Assembly: GCA_964423545.1 (NCBI GenBank)
Contig: CAYRFV010000022.1
Location: forward strand, 1-32,884
DNA: 32,884 nt
Origin: JALOOE01 sp964423545
GTDB taxonomy: Bacteria > Chloroflexota > Anaerolineae > CG2-30-64-16
Direction: 5' to 3'
Every line of letters begins with the position of its first letter. Position 1 is the stretch's first letter. The position numbers and the translations under genes were made by a program. This document shows positions 7,520 through 14,811 of this stretch, piece by piece. The notes beneath the pieces are model-generated. The model searched no databases and had not been told where the DNA came from. It saw only the letters and a program-made list of their open reading frames with translations.

Positions 7520-8842
7520 CTATGGGGCGGTCAGCCATTTTCTCACCACCTCCTCCAGCGTAGGCTGCCCGATCACCTGGAGCTCGTACCGTACGCGCTG
7601 GACCGGACGGTCGATCTTCACCACGCGCGCCAGATCGATCGGCGTGGCCGCGAGCACCAGATCGCACGGCGTCCGGCGGATGGTTTCCTCCAGATCGCGA
7701 ACTTGCTCCTCGCCGTAGCCCATCGCCGGCAGCAGCGGGCCGATGTCGGGATAGCTTCGGAAGGTTCCCGCGATTGTCCCGACGACATAGGGCCGCGGAT
7801 CGACGATTTGGGCTGCGCCGAAGCGGCGAGCCGCGACGATCCCCGCGCCGTAACGCATCTCGCCGTGCGTCAGCGTCGGGCCATCCTCGATCACCAACAC
7901 ACGTTTGCCGCGGATGGCGGCCGGGTCCGGCGCGAAGATCGGTGAGGCCGCCTCCACGATCACCGCGCCCGGGTTGACCGCTGCTGCGTTGTCTCGCACG
8001 ATGCTGATCGGCTCGAGATCGGCGGTGTCCACTTTGTTGATGACGATGACATCCGCCATGCGGAAATTGGCTGCGCCCGGATAGTAGGTGCGTTCGTGGC
8101 CGGGACGGTGCGGATCGGCCACGACGATATGCAGATCGGGTCTGAAGAACGGCAGGTCGTTGTTGCCTCCGTCCCACAGGATCACATCGGCTTCAGCTTC
8201 GGCCTGGCGCAGGATCGCCTCGTAGTCGATGCCCGCATAGACCACGACCCCGCGGTCAAGGTGCGGTTCGTATTCCTCGCGCTCCTCGATGGTGCAGTGG
8301 TGCGTGTCGAGATCATCCCGGGTGGCCAAGCGCTGAACGCGCTGCCGGAGGAGGTCGCCGTAGGGCATCGGGTGGCGCACAGCCACGACCCTCTTGCCCA
8401 TCGTCTGAAGCAGCCCAGCGACGTAGCGCGTGGTCTGCGACTTGCCGCAACCGGTGCGCACTGCGCAGACTGCAATGACCGGTTTGTTCGACCGCAGCAG
8501 CGTCGCCTTGGGGCCGAGGAGTCGAAAGTCGGCGCCCGCGGCCAGGGCAATGCTCGCTTTTTCCATCACAGCCTGGTGGCTGACGTCCGAGTAGGCGAAG
8601 ATGACCTGGTCGATCTCCAGCGAGCGGATCAGCGAGGCCAGGTCGCTCTCCGGGTAGATCGGGATGCCCAGCGGATAGTGCGGACCCGCCAGTTGCGCCG
8701 GGTAGCGCCTCCCTTCGATGTTGGGGATCTGCGCAGCGGTGAAGGCGACGACCTCGACGCGGTCATCCCCTCGGAAGACCACATTGAAGTTATGAAAATC
8801 GCGGCCTGCGGCGCCCATGATGAGCACGCGTTGTGGCGACAA
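7520..8842 (-). CDS. cyclic 2,3-diphosphoglycerate synthetase-like P-loop protein (COG2403)
   Basis: A protein of 440 aa resembling the COG2403 family, which includes archaeal cyclic 2,3-diphosphoglycerate synthetase. The N-terminal Rossmann-like part starts SPQRVLIMGAAGRDFHNFN. A P-loop follows (RTGCGKSQ, about 129-136), then DGGNNDLPFF and VIVINKVDTAD, which resembles a GTPase G4 motif. These support nucleotide binding and probably ATP- or GTP-driven ligation. TTG 8842 is chosen because AGGGGAG lies 8 nt upstream; the frame continues to ATG 8905 without a ribosome site. The bacterial members are not functionally characterised as far as I know, so the product should not be assumed to be the archaeal thermolyte. 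It sits 123 nt downstream of the Tat genes and may be read from them. Confidence 0.8.
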   Translation of the reverse strand: MSPQRVLIMGAAGRDFHNFNVVFRGDDRVEVVAFTAAQIPNIEGRRYPAQLAGPHYPLGIPIYPESDLASLIRSLEIDQVIFAYSDVSHQAVMEKASIALAAGADFRLLGPKATLLRSNKPVIAVCAVRTGCGKSQTTRYVAGLLQTMGKRVVAVRHPMPYGDLLRQRVQRLATRDDLDTHHCTIEEREEYEPHLDRGVVVYAGIDYEAILRQAEAEADVILWDGGNNDLPFFRPDLHIVVADPHRPGHERTYYPGAANFRMADVIVINKVDTADLEPISIVRDNAAAVNPGAVIVEAASPIFAPDPAAIRGKRVLVIEDGPTLTHGEMRYGAGIVAARRFGAAQIVDPRPYVVGTIAGTFRSYPDIGPLLPAMGYGEEQVRDLEETIRRTPCDLVLAATPIDLARVVKIDRPVQRVRYELQVIGQPTLEEVVRKWLTAP

Positions 8843-8965
8843 GGTAACCACTCCCCTGAGCTCGTTCCTCGATCCCTGAAGTTGGACGCCGATCGTGTCT
8901 AGCATGAGTGGCCGCGAAGCTGCCGCTCTCGCCCCGCAGGAGCCAGGTCTGACCGGCCGGCCTCG

Positions 8966-9925
8966 TCAGCTTCCGGTCTCCACCGCCGCAGGCTGGCTGC
9001 CTGCGCGGGGGTGATAGGTCAGGCGCGCAAAGAGGACGCCCAGGAAATAGAGACCCAGCAGCGGTCCCATAACCAGCGCCATGTTCAGGGGATCTACGGT
9101 CGGCGTGATGATGGCGGCCATGACCGCGATCGCAAGGAAGGCATAGCGCCACTGGCGCTGCATCGACTTTGGCGTCACGAGTCCGAGTCGCGCCAGCATC
9201 GCCATGATCAACGGCGTCTCGAAGGCGACGCCCATCCAGAGCATCACGCTCAAGACGAAGCTGAAATAAGCGCGCACGTTCCAGTTAGGCTTGGCAATCT
9301 CGCTGCCGAACGATGCCAGGTATTTCAGGGCGAAAGGCAGCATGACTATGTAGGCGAATGCTGCGCCGAGCAGGAAGAATATGAGGACGAGAGGAATGCC
9401 AAGCAACGCAAGACCGCGGTAGGCGGCCCTTTCGCTTGGGGTCTCCAGCGCCGGCTGGATGAACCTGAGGATCTGGTACAGCAGGATGGGCAGCGTCAAC
9501 ACGGCGGCAGTCCCGAAGATGACTTCGAAGGTGGACCACAGCATGTCGACTGGCGCCAGCACCACCAGCTGGATGTCCCCGGCCGGTCGCGTCAAGATCT
9601 CCAGGAGCCTGTTGGAGAATACGAAGGAAAGCACGGCCGCTCCGGCGAGTGTTCCGAGCACGATGAAGATGCGATGTCGCAGCTCGAGCAGGTGCTCCAC
9701 GGCGCCGTACAGAATCTGCACCAGATCGTAGAGCGGGCTCTCACTCGTCTCCCAGGCGCGCCGCGCCTGCTCTATGGTCAAGGTCGGCAGTTCGTTTTGC
9801 TGGCGGCGGAAATTGGTGATCGACAGCCACAGCTGCTCGATGCCGGCCGGCAGCTTCGAAGGCCCCAACAGGGCGATGGCAGCGATGACGAGCAGGACGA
9901 GGCCAAAGATCCCGGTAAATGACAT
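8966..9925 (-). CDS. tatC: TatA/B-TatC fusion, twin-arginine translocase
   Basis: A protein of 319 aa. The first 60 residues form a TatA/TatB-like module: one hydrophobic segment (FGLVLLVIAAIALLGP), the hinge motif GPSKLP and an amphipathic stretch. A complete TatC follows from about residue 75. It has HLLELRHRIF at the start of the first TatC helix, six membrane segments, the conserved glutamate in GVAFETPLI and the ITPTVDPLNM motif. TatC is the signal-peptide receptor of the Tat pathway, which exports folded proteins; TatA/TatB proteins are normally separate. The start ATG 9925 has AGGA 7 nt upstream. Only 3 nt separate it from the preceding TatA/B-like gene, so the two are cotranscribed. 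I see no sign of a lost stop codon: the linker is continuous and in frame. Confidence 0.93.
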   Translation of the reverse strand: MSFTGIFGLVLLVIAAIALLGPSKLPAGIEQLWLSITNFRRQQNELPTLTIEQARRAWETSESPLYDLVQILYGAVEHLLELRHRIFIVLGTLAGAAVLSFVFSNRLLEILTRPAGDIQLVVLAPVDMLWSTFEVIFGTAAVLTLPILLYQILRFIQPALETPSERAAYRGLALLGIPLVLIFFLLGAAFAYIVMLPFALKYLASFGSEIAKPNWNVRAYFSFVLSVMLWMGVAFETPLIMAMLARLGLVTPKSMQRQWRYAFLAIAVMAAIITPTVDPLNMALVMGPLLGLYFLGVLFARLTYHPRAGSQPAAVETGS

Positions 9926-9928
9926 GCG

Positions 9929-11227
9929 TTAGTCCTGGGTAGCCGGCGCATCGGAGGGCGCGGCCACATCTCTGCCGGACGATGGAGACCATTCGGCGCC
10001 GGAAGTCCTGCGCGGCAAGGCGCGATGACGGATGCGCAGCGCGGCTGGTGCGGCGGCCTTGGAAGCCAAAGCCTCGATCGCGGCGCTGTCTGCCGCTGGC
10101 ACATCTGCCGCCGGCGCGTCTGCTGCCGGCGCGTCTGCTGCTGGCGCGTCTGCTGCCGGCGCGTCTGCTGCTGGCACATCTGCCACTGGCGCAGAGGGCG
10201 GGACGGCGTGGGAGACCGCAACCGGCTCTTCCGATGCAGGAGGGGCAGGCAGCGGTGATTCCGAAGAAGCGGCAGGCGCTTGTGAAGCGGCAGACGCGTC
10301 TCGTGGGGGCAGAGCGTCCAGGTCGGCGGCCTGGGCTGCGGACTCCGCCGGTGCGAAGTCTGTCGGCGTCTCCTGTGCTGCCTCCGGGGATTCGGGCGCC
10401 GAGGCCGGCGCGTCCAGCTCTGCCGGCGCCGATTCGGCTGCCGCCGGCATCTTGTGCGCCAGTTCCGCCTCGGCGCTCCAGGCGACGTTTTGCGCCGAGT
10501 AAGGAATGGCGTTTCCGAATGCGTGCTGCATGGCGGCGGTCTCCGGGTCGAACGCCGCTTCGACCGGCGCCGCGGTCCCCACCGTGTCCTGCCTCTCACC
10601 GCCGGGCTCATCCGCCGCCAGCGCGCCATCCGCCGCCAGTGCGCCATCCGCGCCGCTGCCTGCCTCGACATCGCCGGGAGACGCGGCTGTCTGTGCCTCG
10701 GAACCGGCTTCTTCCGCGAGTTCGGCACTCGCGAGTTCGGCACTCGCGAGTTCGGCACTCGCGAGTTCGGCACTCGCGACTTGGGAGTCATCGGCGTTGG
10801 CGCCGGCTGGCGCTGCTGCGGGGAGCTGCGGCGGCTCTGCCAGTGTGTCGGGCGACTGGGCGTCCGCTGCGGACTCGGCTGCATCGCTTGTAGCTCTGTC
10901 GCTGGCAGCATACTGGCCCATGACGTAGCCCTCAATCGCCTTGCTCGGATTGGCCAACGCCTCGCGCGCGCCGGTGAGCGCGGTTCCGGCATCCTGGAAC
11001 GGCTCAGCCAGTTCCTGCATCGGCTCTTTCAGCTCTTTGATCGGGCCTTCGATGGCCTGTCGCGTTTCGTCGATCTCGCGGGAAAACTCGCGCGTGGCCT
11101 TGCGCATTTCGCGCAACGAACCACCCAGCTTGGCGCCGATCTCGGGCAGTTTACCCGGGCCGAACACCAGGAGCGCCAGGATCAGGATGAGCATCAGTTC
11201 AAGTGGGCCGATGCCGAGAATATCCAC
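9929..11227 (-). CDS. TatA/B-like protein with long repetitive Ala/Pro/Glu tail
   Basis: A protein of 432 aa. Residues 1-75 are a standard TatA/TatB module: the hydrophobic helix ELMLILILALLVFGP, the FGPGKLPEIG hinge, then a long amphipathic helix (GGSLREMRKATREF...). This should be the second Tat component beside the TatA-TatC fusion. The remaining 350 or so residues are low complexity, rich in Ala, Pro, Glu, Asp and Ser, with exact tandem repeats (SAELA four times; AADAP/AADVP types six times). TatB and TatA proteins are usually 60-200 aa, so the tail is exceptional. GTG 11227 has AAGGA 6 nt upstream. It lies 2 nt after the nusB stop, in the same operon. Whether the tail stays cytosolic and what it binds cannot be told. 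Confidence 0.88.
   Translation of the reverse strand: MDILGIGPLELMLILILALLVFGPGKLPEIGAKLGGSLREMRKATREFSREIDETRQAIEGPIKELKEPMQELAEPFQDAGTALTGAREALANPSKAIEGYVMGQYAASDRATSDAAESAADAQSPDTLAEPPQLPAAAPAGANADDSQVASAELASAELASAELASAELAEEAGSEAQTAASPGDVEAGSGADGALAADGALAADEPGGERQDTVGTAAPVEAAFDPETAAMQHAFGNAIPYSAQNVAWSAEAELAHKMPAAAESAPAELDAPASAPESPEAAQETPTDFAPAESAAQAADLDALPPRDASAASQAPAASSESPLPAPPASEEPVAVSHAVPPSAPVADVPAADAPAADAPAADAPAADAPAADVPAADSAAIEALASKAAAPAALRIRHRALPRRTSGAEWSPSSGRDVAAPSDAPATQD
10095..10184 (-). repeat. 15-bp coding minisatellite, six units
   Basis: Six 15-bp units of the type GCCGGCGCGTCTGCT (plus-strand reading) follow one another in frame and encode AADAP/AADVP repeats in the TatA/B-like tail. 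The first and last units share the same variant (GCTGGCACATCTGCC). Confidence 0.85.
10716..10775 (-). repeat. 15-bp coding minisatellite, four identical units
   Basis: Four identical copies of GCGAGTTCGGCACTC (plus-strand reading), followed by one degenerate copy, encode SAELA repeats. Identity at synonymous positions points to recent slippage or unequal exchange. Confidence 0.92.
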
Positions 11228-11229
11228 AG

Positions 11230-11688
11230 TCAGTCCTTCACTGCCACCGGAGTGTCGGGGGGTGGGACCAGCGAAATCCTCTCATGCTCATGCTCGGTCA
11301 TCGCCGAGCCCAGAACGCCATTGACGAATCGGAAGCTGCTATCGCTCCCGAAGAGCTTCGCGAGATCCACCGCCTCGTTGATCGCGACCTTGGCGGGCGT
11401 CTGGGTTTGCCCGCTCAGCTCGAAAAGCGCGATGCGCAGCACGTTGCGGTCGACGACCGCAATCTGGGCGACGGGCCAGGCCGGGGCATACCGTTGGATC
11501 AGAGCGTCGAGCTGCTCGCAGAACGTCACCACACCGCTCACCAGTTGCCGGAGGAAAGCCTCCCCTTCGGCCGGCAGGGGGGTGTCCTCCAGCCGGCAGG
11601 CAATGACATCGGAAGCAGTATGCCGGGTGGTATCCAATTCGTACAACGCCTGCAGGGCAAGGATGCGCGCCTGGCGATGTGTTTGCAA
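11230..11688 (-). CDS. nusB: transcription antitermination factor NusB
   Basis: An all-helical RNA-binding protein of 152 aa that joins NusE (S10) on boxA RNA to support rRNA antitermination. It shows the family pattern: THRQARILALQALYELD at the N-terminus, VDRNVLRIALFEL in the middle and TPAKVAINEAVDLAKLFGSDSSFRFVNGVL in two shorter blocks towards the C-terminus. TTG 11688 is preferred: it is preceded by GAGGGGAG, though with only 4 nt spacing, and gives the family's usual N-terminus. TTG 11712, which overlaps the Asp23 stop as TTGA, is a coupled alternative adding 8 residues. It belongs to the fabD-fabG-asp23-nusB-tat run. Confidence 0.93.
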   Translation of the reverse strand: MQTHRQARILALQALYELDTTRHTASDVIACRLEDTPLPAEGEAFLRQLVSGVVTFCEQLDALIQRYAPAWPVAQIAVVDRNVLRIALFELSGQTQTPAKVAINEAVDLAKLFGSDSSFRFVNGVLGSAMTEHEHERISLVPPPDTPVAVKD

Positions 11689-11708
11689 GCTGCTCCCCTC
11701 GAAAGCGA

Positions 11709-12071
11709 TCAATTATCCTGGGTGGGCGGCAGAGTCGCCAGGGTCACCTCGTCGATGTACACATCGACCGACGACACAGTCATGCAGACCATCTCCTCGA
11801 TGGCCCGCGTGATGCTGGCCTGCAGTGACTCGCCCAGTTTGAGCAGGTTGATGCCGTTTTCGGCGGCCAGGTGCACCTCGATCCGCACCCCCTGTTCCGT
11901 TACAGCGACGAAGACTCCGTCATCGGCGGCTCGGACCATGCTGCCCCTGCCGCGCACCTTGGGCGGCAAGGGCGCCAGTCGCGTCACCCCGCGCTGTTCG
12001 AGGGCCGTCTGGCGCACAATGGTGGTCAATACGTTCGGCGCAATGGTTACTTCGCCAAGCGGCTCGTCCAT
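11709..12071 (-). CDS. Asp23/Gls24 family envelope protein (first copy)
   Basis: A small cytosolic protein of 120 aa in the Asp23 (DUF322) family. It begins with the usual LGEVTIAPNVLTTIVRQTAL, has the alkaline-shock core GVFVAVTEQGVRIEVHLAAE and ends with a second helix and strand (SSVDVYIDEVTL). In Firmicutes such proteins lie under the membrane and affect envelope stress; a function here is not established. ATG 12071 has AGGAG about 7 nt upstream, overlapping the fabG stop; the gene follows fabG by 9 nt and runs into nusB. A paralogue lies at 21460-21819. Confidence 0.88.
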   Translation of the reverse strand: MDEPLGEVTIAPNVLTTIVRQTALEQRGVTRLAPLPPKVRGRGSMVRAADDGVFVAVTEQGVRIEVHLAAENGINLLKLGESLQASITRAIEEMVCMTVSSVDVYIDEVTLATLPPTQDN

Positions 12072-12080
12072 GCGGCTCTC

Positions 12081-12824
12081 CTATTGCATCACCAATCCCC
12101 CGTCCACACTGAGCACCTGGCCGGTGATGAAGCCTGCCCGGTCGTCGGCCAGGAACGCCACGGCATAGGCGATCTCCTCCGGTTTGGCAAAGCGTCCCAG
12201 CGGTGTGAGACTGATGATGGTGCGCTTCTGCTCTTCGTTCAGCACGTCGGTCAGGACAGTGGGCACGAAGCCCGGCGCGATGGCGTTGACGGTGACGCCG
12301 CGCGGCCCCACCTCCTTGGCCAGCGCTTTCGTGAAGCCGATCATGCCGGCCTTGGACGCCGAATAGTTGGTTTGTCCAGCCTGACCTGCCAGGCCCGAAA
12401 CCGAGGTGATGTTAATGATACGCCCCGATCGCTGCTTCATCATCGGCCGGATGGCGGCCTTCGAGCAGTTGAAGGCGCTCTTCAGGTTTGTCTGAATGAC
12501 CAGATCCCAGTCTGCCTCGGGCATCATCATGATGAGCATATCGCGCGTGGTGCCCGCGTTATTCACCAGGATGTCGAGGCGGCCAAAGCGATCGACCGTC
12601 TCCTTTACGAGGCGCTGCGCTTCGGCGTAGCTGCTCACGTCGGCGCGGATGGCGACGGCCTGACCGCCGGCCGCGGCGATCTCCGCAGCCACCGTCTCGG
12701 CCTGGGCCGCGCTGTCTCGATGGTTCAGCACGACCGCGGCGCCCTGCGCTGCGAGTTCTTTAGCGATCGCGGCGCCGATGCCGCGCGAACTACCGGTGAT
12801 CACCGCGATTTTGCCCTGGAGCAT
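12081..12824 (-). CDS. fabG: 3-oxoacyl-[ACP] reductase FabG
   Basis: NADPH-dependent reductase of 247 aa in the type II fatty-acid elongation cycle, in the classical short-chain dehydrogenase family. The cofactor motif TGSSRGIG is at about 10-17, NNAG at about 88-91, and the catalytic residues are N113/S141/Y154/K158 (LASSVSG-like context TSVSGLAGQAGQTNYSASK). Length is standard. ATG 12824 has AGGGAG 8 nt upstream. It follows fabD after 73 nt and precedes asp23 by 9 nt. No acpP or fabF is present in the window. Confidence 0.96.
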   Translation of the reverse strand: MLQGKIAVITGSSRGIGAAIAKELAAQGAAVVLNHRDSAAQAETVAAEIAAAGGQAVAIRADVSSYAEAQRLVKETVDRFGRLDILVNNAGTTRDMLIMMMPEADWDLVIQTNLKSAFNCSKAAIRPMMKQRSGRIINITSVSGLAGQAGQTNYSASKAGMIGFTKALAKEVGPRGVTVNAIAPGFVPTVLTDVLNEEQKRTIISLTPLGRFAKPEEIAYAVAFLADDRAGFITGQVLSVDGGLVMQ

Positions 12825-12897
12825 GAGCCTGTCTCCCTGAAGTGCGTCATTCGCAAGCAGCCGGACAAGATGCCTGAGCCAGGCTGCGTATCACCTG

Positions 12898-13827
12898 TTA
12901 CGCGTTCGCCACGTCCTCCGGCGTTGCCACATTGGCCGTCTCCGCATCCGGCGTGATCCGCTTCACCAACCCTGTCAACACCGAGCCCGGTCCGACCTCC
13001 AGAAAACGGGCGATGCCTGTGCGGCGCATCCCCTCGATCGAGGCAGTCCACAGCACCGAGGAAGTCAACTGGGCGACCAGCTCGGCCCGGATTTCATCGA
13101 CGGAGGCCAGGGGTGCGGCGCGCACATTGCCGATGACGGTGGTCAGCGGCTGAGCAAACGGCGTGGCGGCCACGCGGGACGAGAATTCCTCCACGGCCGG
13201 GACCATCAGCGCGGAGTGCGCCGCAATGCTGACTGCGAGCGGCATGACGCGGCCGCCTGCGGCTTTCGCCAAAGCGGACGCAGCGGCCACTCCTGCCGGT
13301 CCGCCCGAGATCACAACCTGGCCAGGCGAATTGTAGTTGGCCACCTGCACCACGTCTGCCGATTCCTGCGCCGCTTGGGCGCAGATGCCTGCCACTTGTG
13401 CGTCATCCAGCCGCAAGATGGCGGCCATGCTGCCAGGGTGCTGCTGTCCGGCCATCGCCATCAACTCGCCGCGGGCGCGCGTCAGGCGCACGGCATCAGC
13501 GAAGCCGAGGGCTCCTGCTGCGACGAGTGCGCTGTACTCGCCCATGCTGTGGCCCGCCACTGCGGCCGGCCGCGGCAGGTCGGGACGCTGGGTCCTCAGA
13601 ACGCGCAGCGCTGCGATGCTGGCAGTGAGGATGGCAGGTTGGGCGTTCTGGGTCGACGTCAGCGTATCGGTCGGCCCAGAAAAGCACAACTCCGAGAGCG
13701 GGAAGCCGAGAATGGCGTCCGCCTCAGCGAAGGTCTCGGCCGCAACGGGGAAGCGCTCCGCTAGCGCCTGCCCCATGCCGACCGTCTGAGACCCCTGGCC
13801 CGGAAAGAGCAAAGCAAGCTCGGCCAT
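12898..13827 (-). CDS. fabD: malonyl-CoA:ACP transacylase FabD
   Basis: A 309-aa enzyme that loads malonyl groups onto acyl carrier protein to start fatty-acid elongation. FPGQGSQTVGMG lies at the N-terminus; the nucleophile is S94 in GHSMGEYSA, and the catalytic histidine is in SIAAHSALM. The oxyanion-loop glutamine is the QGSQ element. ATG 13827 gives the family-standard N-terminus. GTG 13839 is an alternative, and neither has a clear ribosome site. The open frame extends to 13899, but that reaches across a terminator-like hairpin and is unlikely to be translated. The gene begins right below this hairpin, which lies between it and rpmF. Confidence 0.94.
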   Translation of the reverse strand: MAELALLFPGQGSQTVGMGQALAERFPVAAETFAEADAILGFPLSELCFSGPTDTLTSTQNAQPAILTASIAALRVLRTQRPDLPRPAAVAGHSMGEYSALVAAGALGFADAVRLTRARGELMAMAGQQHPGSMAAILRLDDAQVAGICAQAAQESADVVQVANYNSPGQVVISGGPAGVAAASALAKAAGGRVMPLAVSIAAHSALMVPAVEEFSSRVAATPFAQPLTTVIGNVRAAPLASVDEIRAELVAQLTSSVLWTASIEGMRRTGIARFLEVGPGSVLTGLVKRITPDAETANVATPEDVANA

Positions 13828-13850
13828 AGGTTTGATCACACGGCGTTGAG

Positions 13851-13886
13851 AAAAATGGAGGGGATGTGGGTCGAGCCCAAATCCCC
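13851..13886 (-). terminator. intrinsic terminator or attenuator between rpmF and fabD
   Basis: On the minus strand an 11-bp stem with one mismatch (GGGGATTTGGG / CCCACATCCCC, 5-nt loop CTCGA) is followed 4 nt later by TTTTT. It ends the yceD-rpmF transcript, yet lies only about 12-24 nt before the fabD start. It may therefore also control read-through into fabD. Confidence 0.7.
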
Positions 13887-13901
13887 TCAGCATGTCCACG
13901 G

Positions 13902-13921
13902 GTCGCCTACCGAAAGGCGAC
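13902..13921 (-). other. 7-bp perfect hairpin downstream of rpmF
   Basis: GTCGCCT and AGGCGAC enclose a 6-nt loop about 30 nt after the rpmF stop, upstream of the terminator. There is no T-run. It could protect the mRNA 3' end or be part of the attenuator region. Confidence 0.4.
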
Positions 13922-13952
13922 GGTCAACGCGACGAGCCGTTGGGCTGGCGAG

Positions 13953-14144
13953 CTACTTCTTCTCTTCCTTCAGCTCGACGAACGATTCGCCCTTGTAGGT
14001 GCCGCATTCCGGACAGACGCGATGCGGTTGGCGCAGCGCGCCGCACTTGGGACACCGCACCAGGTGTACAGCCGGCAGAGCATCATGGGCTCGCCTGCGA
14101 TCGCGGCGACCCTTGGAAAGCTTACGTTTCGGATGAGGTGGCAC
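13953..14144 (-). CDS. rpmF: 50S ribosomal protein L32
   Basis: A 63-aa ribosomal protein with the L32 start (PPHPKRKLSKGRRDRRRAH) and a zinc-binding pair CPKC...CPEC. GTG 14144 follows AAGGAG with 7 nt spacing. It lies 19 nt after yceD, as in many bacteria. All four cysteines are kept, so this is the zinc form. Confidence 0.97.
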   Translation of the reverse strand: MPPHPKRKLSKGRRDRRRAHDALPAVHLVRCPKCGALRQPHRVCPECGTYKGESFVELKEEKK

Positions 14145-14163
14145 TGCGTGACTCCTTACTTCG

Positions 14164-14724
14164 TTACTCGGCTTGGTTCAACAGGGCAGCCAGCCCGGCC
14201 CAACGCGGGTCGGGCTCCGGCGCACAGTGACAGTTGCCTTCGTTCAGATTCTGCCCGCACGTCGAGCAGAGGCCCCGGCAATCCTCCCGGCAAAGCGGGT
14301 GCATCGGCATGGCGACCAGGAGATCCTGGCGCAGCACCTCGCTCAAGTCGAGGATGTGGTGTTCGTCGATCCAGAGCGCTCGATCGTCTTCCTCAGGCTT
14401 GATTGCCTGGCCACTGATGATGTCGATAGTCGGTGTGAAGACCTCTTCAAGATCGATCGCGATCGGCACGCTGACCGGCTCCAGGCAGCGCGAACATGGC
14501 GCTGTCAACTCGGCGGTCAGATTCCCCCGCACCAGGATCCCATTGCCGGTGTGGATCAGTCGGACGCGGCCTGCGAGCTCCGGATGTTCTGTGCTCTCCG
14601 CCGAGACGAGTTCGAGAACGTCGGGCGCCAACTCATACACATCGGCGACCACGGCGGCGGATCGAGTCGCCCCGACCGCTTCCTTCAGCAACTGCGCGAC
14701 GTTAAAGAACAGATTCTGATCCAT
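14164..14724 (-). CDS. YceD/DUF177 family protein
   Basis: A 186-aa protein of the YceD (DUF177) family, which is found next to rpmF in many phyla and is linked to 23S rRNA processing or accumulation in a few species. It has the CSRCLEPV motif typical of the family and a C-terminal cysteine cluster (LCREDCRGLCSTCG, then CHC). ATG 14724 has AGGA 5 nt upstream. The frame stays open to 14784, but that codon lies inside the -10 element of the promoter at 14783-14811, so the longer form is excluded. It forms an operon with rpmF. Confidence 0.9.
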   Translation of the reverse strand: MDQNLFFNVAQLLKEAVGATRSAAVVADVYELAPDVLELVSAESTEHPELAGRVRLIHTGNGILVRGNLTAELTAPCSRCLEPVSVPIAIDLEEVFTPTIDIISGQAIKPEEDDRALWIDEHHILDLSEVLRQDLLVAMPMHPLCREDCRGLCSTCGQNLNEGNCHCAPEPDPRWAGLAALLNQAE

Positions 14725-14782
14725 GCGTTCCTGCCCGCGCAACATTGGGCGCGCCAATAAGGCGCCTGCGCGCCAGACGGCC

Positions 14783-14811
14783 ATTATAGGTCAGAGGCAT
14801 GGCGCTGTCAA
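14783..14811 (-). promoter_or_regulatory. perfect-consensus promoter of yceD-rpmF
   Basis: Minus strand TTGACA, 17 bp, TATAAT: both hexamers match the sigma70 consensus exactly. The -35 overlaps the stop codon of the upstream coiled-coil gene. Transcription would begin near 14776, about 50 nt before yceD. Confidence 0.9.

Noticed and set aside
10095..10775. CRISPR-like repeats
   Set aside because: Units are 15 bp without spacers and translate in frame; they are coding minisatellites.
10454..11812. Plus-strand frame of 452 codons opposite the TatA/B, nusB genes
   Set aside because: Shadow; the repeats are explained by the minus-strand protein.
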